Shown: in pieces, positions 9,501 through 19,086 of the stretch
Layout: each line of letters opens with the position of its first letter
Position numbering within the stretch: the first letter of the stretch is position 1
Assembly (NCBI GenBank): GCA_003427395.1
Contig: BFEA01000343.1
Location: 1,281,295 to 1,307,007, forward strand
Reading direction: 5' to 3'
DNA from: Chara braunii
Lineage: Eukaryota; Streptophyta; Charophyceae; Charales; Characeae
DNA: 25,713 bases
Translations under genes and position numbers: made by a program
The notes under the pieces: generated by a model
The model's input: the letters and a program-made list of their open reading frames with translations, nothing else
Databases searched by the model: none
What the model was told of the DNA's origin: nothing

Positions 9501-10544
9501 TGTCTCCTTTCCTCGCCTGGTCTTTAACACCAAGCAACTTGAAAGCAAGTGGTCGACCGACAAAGCACCTGTCCACGGACAATCCTCCCCTCATCCTAGT
9601 CTGTGTCTCAACCTCACTGTCATCTTCACCCCAGAGCTACAAGTGGCATGCAATCTGAACTAGTGTCCTCGCTGGGACCTACCGCAGCGTGGCACCCAAC
9701 CACTTAATAAATAAAATTAAATATACGGTCCAGATTTATCAGGAAGCAGTCAAGTGATAACAACAGATAGTTTCAGACCCCTGCAAACAATTCTACTCCT
9801 ACGTTTGACTAGTCCGAAACAGATGCTTGCAGCAAGGATAAACAACTACTCTATCTGCAACAGTCTGCTAGCTGTTAGCCGTCCGTCACAGCTAAAAAAT
9901 CAAAAATAAAAATAAAATCGCCTGCTGAAATGCATGCTGAATGGAAATATTACAATATTGAACAATCGAGCAACTGGAATCTTCCCTCCCCCTACATCCC
10001 TCTTGAGTAGTCACTTTGTGTCGACGTCCTGTAGCTCTGGTTCAACGGCGTGTCTAAAGGTGTGTGATCGGCCCACCCCTGTGCCCCAAGTTAGTACAAG
10101 ACTGGCCAGCCCCGTCCATACTATTTTTATACTCGCGTACAACACGAATCGTATATCCCCGCGGAGTCTCTTTATAGACGGTCCAGTACTTGTCTCTCCC
10201 TCACAGGGGTGTCCTGCCCGACATGACCTCTAAAGCGCAGCAAGCAGACCAAAGGACAAGCGGCAAAGCATGTGTGTACTAGTCCCAGCGGGTTGGCATG
10301 GACCGTGACCCGAGTGCTTCGTCCAGGGCCCTTCAGAAGCAACGCCTGTCTCCCACCAGCTTGCTCCCCTGGAAGAGTGTCGACTCTCACCGTTGAGCAC
10401 TTGCGACACCTCACAATGAGAGGACTCTCAAGAGAAGACTCACTTCCTCAGGATAAGAAGCAACGAAGAGGGTAGATAAGGTAAGGAGCAATGTACCTCA
10501 TAATGCTACCCCCAACCACAGATTTCTCACCAGTAACCTGACAC
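9501..10544. other. Outer-element internal region, no recognisable gene
   Basis: Only short frames are seen. On the minus strand, two TATA-like words occur: GTATAAAAATAG (10121-10132) and CTATAAAG (10170-10177). With nothing else around them I do not call a promoter. The stretch ends where the truncated 5' LTR of the nested gypsy element begins. Confidence 0.4.
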
Positions 10545-10961
10545 TTCCCAGTAGGCAGGGTAGGCCTAGGGGGACGACGGTTCAGGCCAGGACCAAATAG
10601 GCCTGAGGTAGGGTACGATAGGCCCAAACGGCCAGAGGCCGGTACCGGTCCAGCCCAGGACCAACCGGCGGCATTTCAGAGGCTGCCACATTTGGCGCCA
10701 AACCCAGTTTGAATCTGGACCGTCGATTCAGATCCAGGCCGGTAGGTACCAATAGGCAAAGAGGCCGGCCCAGCACTACAAAAGGCTGGGTACCAGCCTC
10801 AGCAACAAGTTAGTATGTACGAGTTAGTCTAAGCGTTAAGCAGATTAGCGCAGCGCTGCAGCAGCGAGAGCGGCCAGGAGACAGCGGCGCAGCGGCAAGA
10901 GGAACAGCGCAGCGGCCCAGCCGCGCCATAGCTACCAGCAGGTACCGGGAGGAAGGCTCTG

Positions 10962-11050
<89 letters not shown>

Positions 11051-11584
11051 CCTACCTTCTCAGTCTAAGTCTACTCCCCCTACAGGACTACTACTACAGT
11101 AATGGAGATGGTTACGATTTCTGATGACATTGGAGACAGCGACATTGAGAGTACGAGTTGAGGACTATTTCGGGATCTGATTCCATCTCTCCTTCGGAGA
11201 TGTACTTGACATTGTGAGATCGACATCTGGGAGATTGTGAGACTTGGTATTCACGACATTTCGGATTTTCGTCACTTCTGACAGTTCAAGTTACTATCTT
11301 TGGAAACATTGAGTTGACATCATCTCCCCTCTCCTCCTCCTTCGTCTCTCTCCTCTCCCCCCTTCGTCCGTGTATGATTCCAGTCCCTGGCCCTTCGTCT
11401 CTTCTCAAGGCCAGGGCAGTCACACCCGATGAATGTATGAGAGTTGTTCGATTGCAGTCCGAGTCAGGTCTGAGTCAATCCAAAGGTATCATGCCCTTCC
11501 GCTGTATTTGTATCAACTCTGTATTATCTGGTCGGTTTTGGGAATCTGCGCCATACTTATGACTGTGTTTCACAGTATGCAACA
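10545..11584 (+). repeat. 5' LTR of the gypsy element, 5'-truncated
   Basis: It aligns base for base with 18581-19621. Substitutions are at 10579, 11294, 11342 and 11538, and there is one missing A at about 11574. It ends in GCAACA, four bases before the PBS. Compared with the 3' LTR it lacks the initial 42 bp (18539-18580) with the canonical TG start and two hairpins. U3/R/U5 limits cannot be fixed by eye; the TC tract at 10965-11048 lies about midway. Confidence 0.92.
10965..11048. repeat. (TC)n microsatellite in the 5' LTR
   Basis: 84 bp of uninterrupted TC, the same length as its counterpart at 19001-19084. Confidence 0.95.
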
Positions 11585-11587
11585 ATT

Positions 11588-11600
11588 TGGTATCGGAGCA
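11588..11600 (+). promoter_or_regulatory. Primer binding site of the gypsy element (tRNA-iMet-like)
   Basis: TGGTATCGGAGCA starts three bases after the LTR end. It resembles the initiator-Met tRNA primer site common in plant LTR elements (TGGTATCAGAGC) with one A-to-G change, which a tRNA uracil could still pair with as G-U. The outer element uses the identical 12-base core at 19870-19882. Confidence 0.85.
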
Positions 11601-11622
11601 GACCAGTATTGGATGACTCACC

Positions 11623-11646
11623 ATTAATTGATTGATTGATTGATTA

Positions 11647-11681
<35 letters not shown>
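11623..11681. repeat. (ATTG)n microsatellite in the leader
   Basis: About 14 copies of a GATT/ATTG tetranucleotide with two ATTA interruptions, directly downstream of the PBS region. Confidence 0.9.
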
Positions 11682-11763
11682 ATCTTTCCTGCACTCTGTT
11701 ATCATTAAAATCGCAAGTTGCAATTTTTTTTTCTTTCGTGTATTTTCGTAGGATTAGGAGGTT

Positions 11764-11957
11764 AAAATTTCGGTTTTGCGACTTTTTCTCAATCTTGCGC
11801 AATTAGGAATTACCAATTACGGGTAAACCTACTTAGCGCTAATTAGGGTTAGTCCTAATCGAAAATTTAGGTTTTGCGACTTTTTTCGAATTACGCAGTT
11901 AGGAATTCCGAATTACGGGTAAAACCTAATTAGCGCTAATTAGGGTTAGTCCTAACC
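11764..11957. repeat. 98-bp tandem duplication in the leader
   Basis: Two head-to-tail copies (about 11764-11861 and 11862-11957) share AAAATTT, GGTTTTGCGACTTTTT, TTAGGAATT, AATTACGGGTAAA and TAGCGCTAATTAGGGTTAGT, with a few substitutions and small indels. They lie in the untranslated leader between PBS and gag, which is AT-rich on to 12440. Confidence 0.8.
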
Positions 11958-12583
11958 TAATCTAAACGACCTACCTAACCTATCGAGAGTAAATGCCAGC
12001 CAGGCACCGCGCCAAGCAAGGCTGATCGGGCCTGAGCTAGGCCATATGCGAACTGCAACTTCACGGAACTTTCACTTTTTGCAAACTGCATCATTTTTGC
12101 GATCGAAAGATTGAATCTTTCCAGCGAATTGTGTATCTTCCTGCTAACTATCATCTCTCCTATATGAGGGACCTCGTGATGATGCTAAAAAACTTTCGAC
12201 GAAATTTCGTGAAATTTTCAAAGTTATGTCTAAATGTTTAAACTTGCTTAAACTTATTGATTTCTTTTATTGATGCAAATCTAAAATATTTCGATTACAT
12301 ATTTAACCTTTGTGAAATAAACGGTTGCAAAGTTAAATATTTCGTTAATCAGGTATTAAATCTTTTTGCCAAAATTAAATTTGATTAATTTCTATTTTTC
12401 GATTAAAATTTTAATTCCCAAAATTTGAAACTTCGTTCAGGGGGGAATTTTTTTTTTCCTTTGATTAGCACCAGACTTCGAGGTCAGGGAACACAGGGAC
12501 TGTCTGTGCATTGTGTGCCTCTCTGCCCCTCCTCCCCACCCAACCTTCTCTTCTCCTCTCGGTCCTACAAACTGCAGTCTTCG

Positions 12584-12720
12584 GACACGTCAGCAGAGGT
12601 GCCACATCAGCAGAGTGACAGGTCAGCACAGTGACACATCAGCAGAGGGACACGCAAGTGCCACGTCAGCAGAGTGCCACGTCAGTACAGTGCCACGTCA
12701 GCAGAGTGCCANGTCAANAG
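12584..12720. repeat. 16-bp minisatellite upstream of gag
   Basis: About eight copies of a unit like GCCACGTCAGCAGAGT start at 12584, 12601, 12617, 12633, 12660, 12676, 12692 and 12708, with one shortened unit at 12649-12659. Many carry the core ACGTCA, which is the core bound by many plant bZIP factors. Two ambiguous bases (12712, 12718) lie in the last copy. Regulatory function is inference. Confidence 0.8.
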
Positions 12721-12840
12721 CAACGTGCAGCCGGACACTAAATGNGCCGCAGCCTACGATTGGCAGAACGCGAGTCCAAGGCAGCCAAGCCCCAACCGGG
12801 ACCCAAGGCATCGCGAATCCCGCGCAAGCGACGCACGACC

Positions 12841-14652
12841 ATGGCTTCCACCTCTGACAAGAGTGCACCAACCAGCCCCAAGAGGCCGGTTCCACCTCCT
12901 CTCCCAGTTCAGCAGGCCGATGAACCGCTTCTAGCGTTCCTCGACCGTCTCCAGAAGTATTCCGAGACGACGACCGCTGAACTACGCAAGTGGGAAGAAG
13001 AGGAAGCCGCCCGCCAACAGGAGATTCAACGCCAGCTGGCAGAGGCAGAGGCAGCACGTCAGCAGGCCGCAGCAGAAGCTGCAGCAGCCGCACGGTTGCA
13101 ACAGCAGCAGGTCGAGGCAGTTCATAATCAGGCTCGTTACCAAGCCACTATGGATCTGACTCGCGATGAAACCGAGGAACAGCAAGAGCCAACCACGGAG
13201 GAAGCAGATAAAGAAGGAATAGCAGTTCTGATGGAGAATCTGCTGTACACATGCAATTGGCAGCAACGCGAACTGCTCGCCACGCGGCAGGTCGTCATCC
13301 GCCATCAAACAACACTCAAGGCAATGGATAACAGGATCACGTCGCTGCAGGCCGAGAACAGGACACTACATGCCGCCAACAGCCAGCAGCAGACACTCAA
13401 CCACCAGCTGCAGGCAGATGTCAGCAACGGGTTGGCACAGCTGTCNGCNGCTGCGTCAACGGGCANTGCAGCAGTCGACTGCAGCCCAGCTTTGACCGCA
13501 CAGGCAAAGCAATTGGAAGAGCGGGTCAATCATTTAGTCGCATCCCTGGGCGACATCAGCAAGTTTGCAGGAGCCTCTATAGTCAGCAATCAGCTGCAGA
13601 CGCTCAGCGACCGCGTTGACCAACGTCCGGTCGCCGTCGCCAAGGAATGGAAGATGCCAAACTTCAAAATCGAGAAGTTTGACGACTATCACAAGACCGA
13701 TCCGCTGCAATGGTGGACGACATTCAACGCAGAGGCCGACGTGCATCATACTCCGCCCCTACGGCGGCTGGATGCATTGTACCTCCAACTTATAGGCGGA
13801 GCGCAAGCATTCATGACACACATGGCCGCGACACTTGAGTGTACCATCGCCACCCTCCACACGAAGATCACGTGGGAGGAGTTTGAGAAGAAATGGAAGA
13901 CCCGGTTCATGGTGAACAATGACAAGCGTCACGCCTTGAACAAGATCTTCCACATCTTCCAAGGCCAGCAACCTTCGCGGGAATGGTTGACGGAGTGGCA
14001 AAGACTCGTCGCCACCCCGGAGTTGAACCTACCGTTCGACTCGATCCGAGGTGAATTCTTCGCCCGATCCTGCGACGCCTTGACTGCTGCTCTCGGCAGC
14101 GAATACGAGTATAAGAACTTCGACGACATGATCGCCAAAGCCAGAGAGCTTATACAAGGTAACCGGCGTGCGGCTAACGAGACTCGTCAGCAGCCCGGTT
14201 ACGTGGAGAAAGGAAAAGGTCAACGGGCGCCGCAAGTAGCAGCAGTCCAGCAAGGACAAAGTGAGGACCACGCAGCCGCTTTGACATCAAGTGACGGAGA
14301 TGTGGCGGCAGCAATACCACCACAACGCTCAAGACCCCGAGGGGGAAAACAGAAGGCGAAACCAGCGTCGGCAGATGGAGCACGACAGGCACCATGGACG
14401 AAGTTCGGGATTACCGAGGACATGTTCAAGTTGCGACAGAAACGGGGATGTTGTTTGTGGTGCATAGCACCAAGCACATCACCAGTGCATGCCTCGACAA
14501 GGACAAAGAATATGTCAAGCGTCCTGGCTCGGGAAACTGAGCACCGCGGGAAGTGCAGCGACAACACTTCCCAGTCTGCCGGAGTCGGCTGCCTTGCTAG
14601 CAGCCTCTCTCACATCCGGGGACACCGTGACAATCGCAAGTTCTCGCGTTGA
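12841..14652 (+). pseudogene. gag: gag of the gypsy element (603 codons, C-terminus frameshifted)
   Basis: Gag would assemble the virus-like particle and bind element RNA. The ATG at 12841 has a good eukaryotic context (ACCATGG); the open frame reaches further upstream only through Ns. The N-terminal third is Pro- then Gln/Glu/Ala-rich with likely coiled coils (residues about 45-100 and 165-225). A retrotransposon Gag capsid-like domain follows (residues about 270-445; WKMPNFKIEKFDDY, DPLQWWTTFNAEADV, WEEFEKKWKTRF). A basic linker leads to a zinc knuckle whose first half (CLWC, about 14453-14464) is in frame. The second half (HITSAC) is in another frame, so a single-base loss at about 14464 scrambles the last 60 or so residues. 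Ns at 13446, 13449 and 13466 hide three residues. Confidence 0.85.
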
Positions 14653-14725
14653 GTACGGGAACTATGCTGTCGAGTTGGTCCCACCGTTGAACCAGCCTCT
14701 CCACGTGCAAGATTCAAGCGTATGA
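14463..14725 (+). pseudogene. Displaced Gag C-terminus / Gag-Pol linker
   Basis: After the first frameshift the protein-like reading continues in one frame to about 14537, covering the His and second Cys of the zinc knuckle and a Lys-rich segment that stops there. It then moves to a third frame (open to 14725; SLPESAALLAASLTSGD, VELVPPLNQPLHVQ). This last frame is the same as that of the protease and RT parts, from which it is separated only by TGA at 14723-14725. The ancestral element probably encoded one continuous Gag-Pol, now broken by two small indels and a stop within 270 bp. Confidence 0.6.
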
Positions 14726-15484
14726 GCAGCAGTTCCGCCGTCGGACAATGAACCGGTGGCTTCGCCAGCCATCTTATCGGAGGATCCGTCAACCTGGGCG
14801 AGACTTGAGGATCTCGACCCGTTGACGGTTGAGGACTTCCAATGGTTGCCTCTGCCCTCCACCGCTTCTTTGCCAACTCCGCATTGCAATGCCTTAATGG
14901 CACATCTACGCGAATACTTGCACGCTGCAGTACCACCTCCGTCGACGGACGGCGGAGTAGCGGTTGTTGACCTTTGCAACTTTCTTGCGAAGATCGACCG
15001 CGAGTACGCAACGCAACGGTACGTCGACACCGACGCACCGCTCCTCTACATCCGCATTCAGATCGGGAAGGCGACCTGCAGTGCCTTGATCGATTGTGGA
15101 GCGACTTGCAACTACATCAACCAAGACTTCATGGCACGCGCTGGGCTAGGCCTGCGCGTTCGAAGGAAAAGTCAGCCTACGCACGTCACGTTGGCCGATG
15201 GTCACACGCAAAAGTCAATCGACCGATGCGTTGACTCGGTGCCCGTGTACTTCGCCCCGCTAGCAAGCGAGGCCGTGTCCTTCGACATATTGGACACCAA
15301 GTTCGATATGATCCTAGGCATGTCGTGGCTGCAAAGCGAAGACCATCCGGTGAACTTTCATCGCCGCACCGTTCACGTTCATGATCGGCATGGCGAACTA
15401 GTCCCGTGTATGGTGCCGCTTCCGCATCCTTCGATTGGTTGTCACGTGGTATCCGCGGCAAGCATTCGCCAATCCATCCGGTGA
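14726..15484 (+). pseudogene. Retropepsin-like aspartic protease of the gypsy element
   Basis: The retroelement protease would cleave Gag-Pol. The first ATG in frame is at 14756, but the region is better read as the continuation of an upstream polyprotein. The active-site loop is at 15089-15103 (IDCGAT), where the usual Asp-Ser/Thr-Gly has Cys in the middle, followed by NYINQDFMARAGL. The flap-like segment and the conserved hydrophobic-Gly pair (DMILGMSWL, about 15307-15333) follow at normal spacing. The frame ends at TGA 15482-15484 and continues open directly after it, so this stop is a point mutation inside pol rather than a natural end. The N-terminal 80 or so residues have no recognised domain. 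Confidence 0.8.
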
Positions 15485-15955
15485 AACGACATCGAGGAGA
15501 TGGGCATATGTTTTCTTCACGCCCTCCCACCCGGTGATCAGCCCAAGACGGATACGTCGGACCCACGCATCATTGAGCTGTTGGACAGCTATGGGGATGT
15601 CTTTCAAGCTCCCGCCGGAGTCATACCGGATCGGCCCATACGTCATGGGATCACTCCCGAGGACGGCGCCGTACCTCCGCGCGGATGTATCTACTGCATG
15701 AGCGAAGAGGAACTTCAAGTGCTTCGAGCACAACTAGACGACCTCTTGGTTCTCTTCGTCCGGAAGAAGAACAAGGACCTTCGGTTGTGCATCGACTATC
15801 GTAAACTCAACGCACAAACGATCAAGAACGCCGGCCCTCTCCCTCGGATCGATGATCTTCTCGAGCAACTCGGCGGCGCCAAGTACTTCTCCAAGCTAGA
15901 CCTCAAGTCCGGTTATCACCAGATCGAGATTCAAGACACGGTATGGGCACTGTGA
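15485..15955 (+). pseudogene. pol: Reverse transcriptase, N-terminal part
   Basis: It is in the same frame as the protease region. Visible features are PDRPIRHGI (linker before RT), [16 protein letters not shown], then [20 protein letters not shown] (fingers/palm start) and [16 protein letters not shown] (RT motif A, first catalytic Asp in LDLK). Two losses are visible relative to the family. The short block normally lying between the LRAQLDDLL helix and LFVRKK is absent without changing frame (near 15750). At 15931-15939 about ten codons after GYHQIEIQ are gone and the frame shifts by one, so this frame ends at TGA 15953-15955. The enzyme from this copy would be inactive. Confidence 0.85.
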
Positions 15956-16895
15956 GTGGATCGTCATGCCTTTCGGTCTCACCAATGCCCCGGCTACTTT
16001 CCAAGCGGCTATGACGACGGAATTCCGCGACTTGCTCAACCGCTCCGTACTCATTTACCTCGATGACATCTTGGTTTATAGTCGGTCGTTGGACAAGCAT
16101 CTCAAGCACCTTCGCACCGTATTGGAGCGGCTTCGTATTGCCAAGTACAAGGCAAACCGCGACAAGTGCGAGTTTGCCCAGCAAGAACTGGAGTACTTGG
16201 GCCATTACGTCACGCCGCAAGGCATCCGTCCGCTCGCGGACAAGTTACAAGCTATTAAAGATTGGCCGGACCTCAAGTGTACTACCGACGTCCGCTCCTT
16301 TCTCGGCTTGGCATCCTACTACATGCGTTTCGTCAAAGGATTTCAACGCATCGCTGCACCATTGTCACGACTACAGTCCCCCTCGGTGCCCTTCGAGTTC
16401 GGCGACGAGGCCCGGCATGCGTTTCACACGCTGAAGACGGCTTTGCTTCAAGCTCCCATCTTAAGCATCTATGACCCGACGTTGCCTACCAAAGTGACCA
16501 CGGACGCTTCCGGTTATGGCATTGGCGCGGTTTTGGAAAAGCATGACGGCACAGACTGGCACCCGGTTGAGCACTTCAGCCAAAAGGTGTCACCCATCAA
16601 CACTCTTGATGATGCGAGGAAGAAGGAACTCCTAGCTTTTGTCAGCGTACTTAACCGTTGGCGTCACTTTCTCCTCGGGCGTCGGCGTTTCACGTGGGCA
16701 ACGGACAACAATCCGTTGACATATTACAAGACGCAAGACACGGTGAGCAGCACGATCGGTCGATGGATGTACTTCATTGACCAGTTCGACTTCACCTCCA
16801 AGCACATTCCGGGCTCCTCGAACAAGGCAGCGGATGCTCTCTCGCGAAGACCTGATCTTTGCGCCTTGGTGCACTCCACATTCGGCCTCGACGAG
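15939..16895 (+). pseudogene. pol: Reverse transcriptase C-terminal part and RNase H
   Basis: It continues RT in the next frame. It has MPFGLTNAPATFQ (motif B), then YLDDILVYS with the catalytic Asp pair (YLDD at 16056-16067), ELEYLGHYVTPQGI and FLGLASYYMRFV (thumb/connection). RNase H follows, with its acidic residues visible: Asp in TTDASGYGIGAVL (16503), Glu in ARKKELLAF (16626) and Asp in ATDNNPL (16704), then HIPGSSNKAADALSRRPD. Apart from the upstream frameshift this part is well preserved. The frame is lost at 16896, where an N joins two copies of an 81-bp segment. Confidence 0.9.
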
Positions 16896-16977
16896 NTCCT
16901 CGAACAAGGCAGCGGATGCTCTCTCGCGAAGACCTGATCTTTGCGCCTTGGTGCACTCCACATTCGGCCTCGACGAG
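16815..16977. repeat. 81-bp exact duplication around a single N (probable assembly artefact)
   Basis: Bases 16815-16895 and 16897-16977 are identical and separated by one N at 16896. The extra 82 bases shift the frame by one, exactly the difference between the RNase H frame and the integrase frame. Counting the segment once would leave one open frame from RNase H into integrase. This is what results when two overlapping contig ends are joined by a placeholder N. Confidence 0.85.
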
Positions 16978-18573
16978 AACCTGCAACAACATTTCGTAAA
17001 CGGCTACAAGTCGGATCCGGGATTCTCCACACTCTATGCGGACTTATCATCGGACCAACCGCCGGCAAGCAACTATCGCATTGTCGACGGCTACTTGCTT
17101 CTCCATACACGAGGCAAGGACTTGTTGTGTGTTCCCCAAGACCGCATCCTGCGCACTCGCCTCCTGGGCGAATACCATGATTCGCGGCTGGCGGGACACC
17201 TTGGCGTCGCACGCACATTGGCACGACTCCGCCAGCGATTTCACTGGCCGGACATCATCAGCGACGTCAACCAGTATATTCAGTCATGTGCAGTTTGCCA
17301 CCGGAACAAAGGGCGCCATCAGCTCCCTTACCGCGAACTGAAACCATTGCCGATTCCTCGGGCACCGGGTCTCTCCATTGCTATGGACGTGACTGGTCCT
17401 TTCCCCCGCGATCGCCTTGGTCATGATGGTATCCTCACGGTCGTCAACCGTTTGAGCAAATACGCTCGATTTCTTCCATGTAAGTATCATGCGACGGCTT
17501 CCGAGCTTGCACTACTTCTGCATACCGGTTGGTTTTGCAGCCACGGCGTTCCGGAAGACATCGTTAGCGACCGCGACACTCGTTTCATGTCGGCCTTTTG
17601 GACGACACTCATGGTGGAATCCGGCACCAACATGAAACCGAGTTCCGCACGGCATCCTCAAACGGATGGGCAAACGGAACGTGCGCACCAGACGGTGCAA
17701 ATGATGCTCCGCACACTCATCCGCCCGGATCAAAAGGACTGGATTGACCGCCTTCCCGACATCGAGTTCGCCTACAACACTTCGTTGCACTCGGCGATTG
17801 GCGTGACTCCATTCGAGTTGCACCATGGTGGACGGAAAGGACGTATCTTCGCAGACATTTTGCTTCCACGGGCTGCCGATATAGACGCCGCTTGCTCCCC
17901 CGCTTCTACACGGAAGTACAAGGAACTGCTGGCCAAAGCCCGCGCAAACATGCAAAAGGCCCAGGTCTGTATTCAGCAGCAACTGAATCGGCGTCGCATC
18001 CCATGTCCAATTCGCGCAGGCGACCTGGTTAGGGTCACCTCCGAGGAATTCGCGCTTGAGCTGGACGTCTCGCGCAAGCTCCTCCCGAAGTGGTTTGGAC
18101 CATGGATGGTCACTTCAGCGGCTGGCGACGACCCCGCGGGTCCATCATTCATCGTTGAGATTCCCCCGCATTTGACGGTCCACCCGATCTTTCATGCTTC
18201 AAAACTGGCAGTTTACACTCCAGCCTCCGCAGCGGATTTCCCAGGTAGACGGTCACAAGACCCTCCTTCAATGGATGGTCATCAGCAGGTCGATCGCGTT
18301 CTCACGCATCGCAAGCATGGCAACAAGCCCATGCAGTACAAAGTTACATTCAAGCAATGCGATCCGAACGACACACGCTGGATTTCAAGAGCTGACCTGA
18401 AGGAGACAGCACCCCTCATCTTCGCACACTACGAAAAACAGCGACTTGCTAAGGAAGCTGCTCAACCTGCCCGCCCTGTACAGACATCGGACAGACAGCT
18501 TCGCCCTCGCAGTGAGCTCGGTCTTTCAAGGGGGGGAGTGTGTGGCATACTAAGCCACACGGGCCCCAGTTAG
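16897..18573 (+). CDS. int: Integrase with C-terminal chromodomain
   Basis: Integrase cuts target DNA and joins the element ends. The H2C2 zinc-binding domain has His at 17176 and 17197 and Cys at 17287 and 17296 (SCAVCHRNK). The catalytic core has Asp 17386 (AMDVTGPFP), Asp 17569 (SDRDTRF) and Glu 17677 (TDGQTER). The last two are separated by 35 residues, so the D,D35E triad is intact. A GPY/F-type module follows (KLLPKWFGPWMV), then HPIFHASKLAVY and a chromodomain (about 18286-18440; RVLTHRKHG, QYKVTFKQ, TRWISRADL), which would direct insertion to marked chromatin. No independent start is expected, because it is the C-terminal part of Pol. The stop (18571-18573) lies inside the 3' LTR. Confidence 0.93.
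   Translation, partial: SSNKAADALSRRPDLCALVHSTFGLDENLQQHFVNGYKSDPGFSTLYADLSSDQPPASNYRIVDGYLLLHTRGKDLLCVPQDRILRTRLLGEYHDSRLAGHLGVARTLARLRQRFHWPDIISDVNQYIQSCAVCHRNKGRHQLPYRELKPLPIPRAPGLSIAMDVTGPFPRDRLGHDGILTVVNRLSKYARFLPCKYHATASELALLLHTGWFCSHGVPEDIVSDRDTRFMSAFWTTLMVESGTNMKPSSARHPQTDGQTERAHQTVQMMLRTLIRPDQKDWIDRLPDIEFAYNTSLHSAIGVTPFELHHGGRKGRIFADILLPRAADIDAACSPASTRKYKELLAKARANMQKAQVCIQQQLNRRRIPCPIRAGDLVRVTSEEFALELDVSRKLLPKWFGPWMVTSAAGDDPAGPSFIVEIPPHLTVHPIFHASKLAVYTPASAADFPGRRSQDPPSMDGHQQVDRVLTHRKHGNKPMQYKVTFKQCDPNDTRWISRADLKETAPLIFAHYEKQRLAKEAAQPARPVQTSDRQLRPRSELGLSRGGVCGILSHTGPS
18528..18538 (+). promoter_or_regulatory. Polypurine tract of the gypsy element
   Basis: AAGGGGGGGAG lies immediately before the TGTGTGG start of the 3' LTR. 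It overlaps the end of the integrase reading frame. Confidence 0.88.
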
Positions 18574-18997
18574 GGCCCGGTTCCCAGTAGGCAGGGTAGG
18601 CCTAGGGGGACGACAGTTCAGGCCAGGACCAAATAGGCCTGAGGTAGGGTACGATAGGCCCAAACGGCCAGAGGCCGGTACCGGTCCAGCCCAGGACCAA
18701 CCGGCGGCATTTCAGAGGCTGCCACATTTGGCGCCAAACCCAGTTTGAATCTGGACCGTCGATTCAGATCCAGGCCGGTAGGTACCAATAGGCAAAGAGG
18801 CCGGCCCAGCACTACAAAAGGCTGGGTACCAGCCTCAGCAACAAGTTAGTATGTACGAGTTAGTCTAAGCGTTAAGCAGATTAGCGCAGCGCTGCAGCAG
18901 CGAGAGCGGCCAGGAGACAGCGGCGCAGCGGCAAGAGGAACAGCGCAGCGGCCCAGCCGCGCCATAGCTACCAGCAGGTACCGGGAGGAAGGCTCTG

Positions 18998-19086
<89 letters not shown>

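Noticed and set aside
10121-10177. Minus-strand TATA-like words
   Set aside because: AT-rich hexamers are expected by chance and no transcript or start signal accompanies them.
10545-11584. LTR start at TTCCCAG as the true LTR boundary
   Set aside because: The 3' copy has 42 more bases starting with TG directly after the polypurine tract, so the 5' copy is truncated.
11838-11953. TTAGGGTTAG telomere-like words
   Set aside because: Only about one and a half repeats per site and inside a duplicated leader; not an interstitial telomere array.
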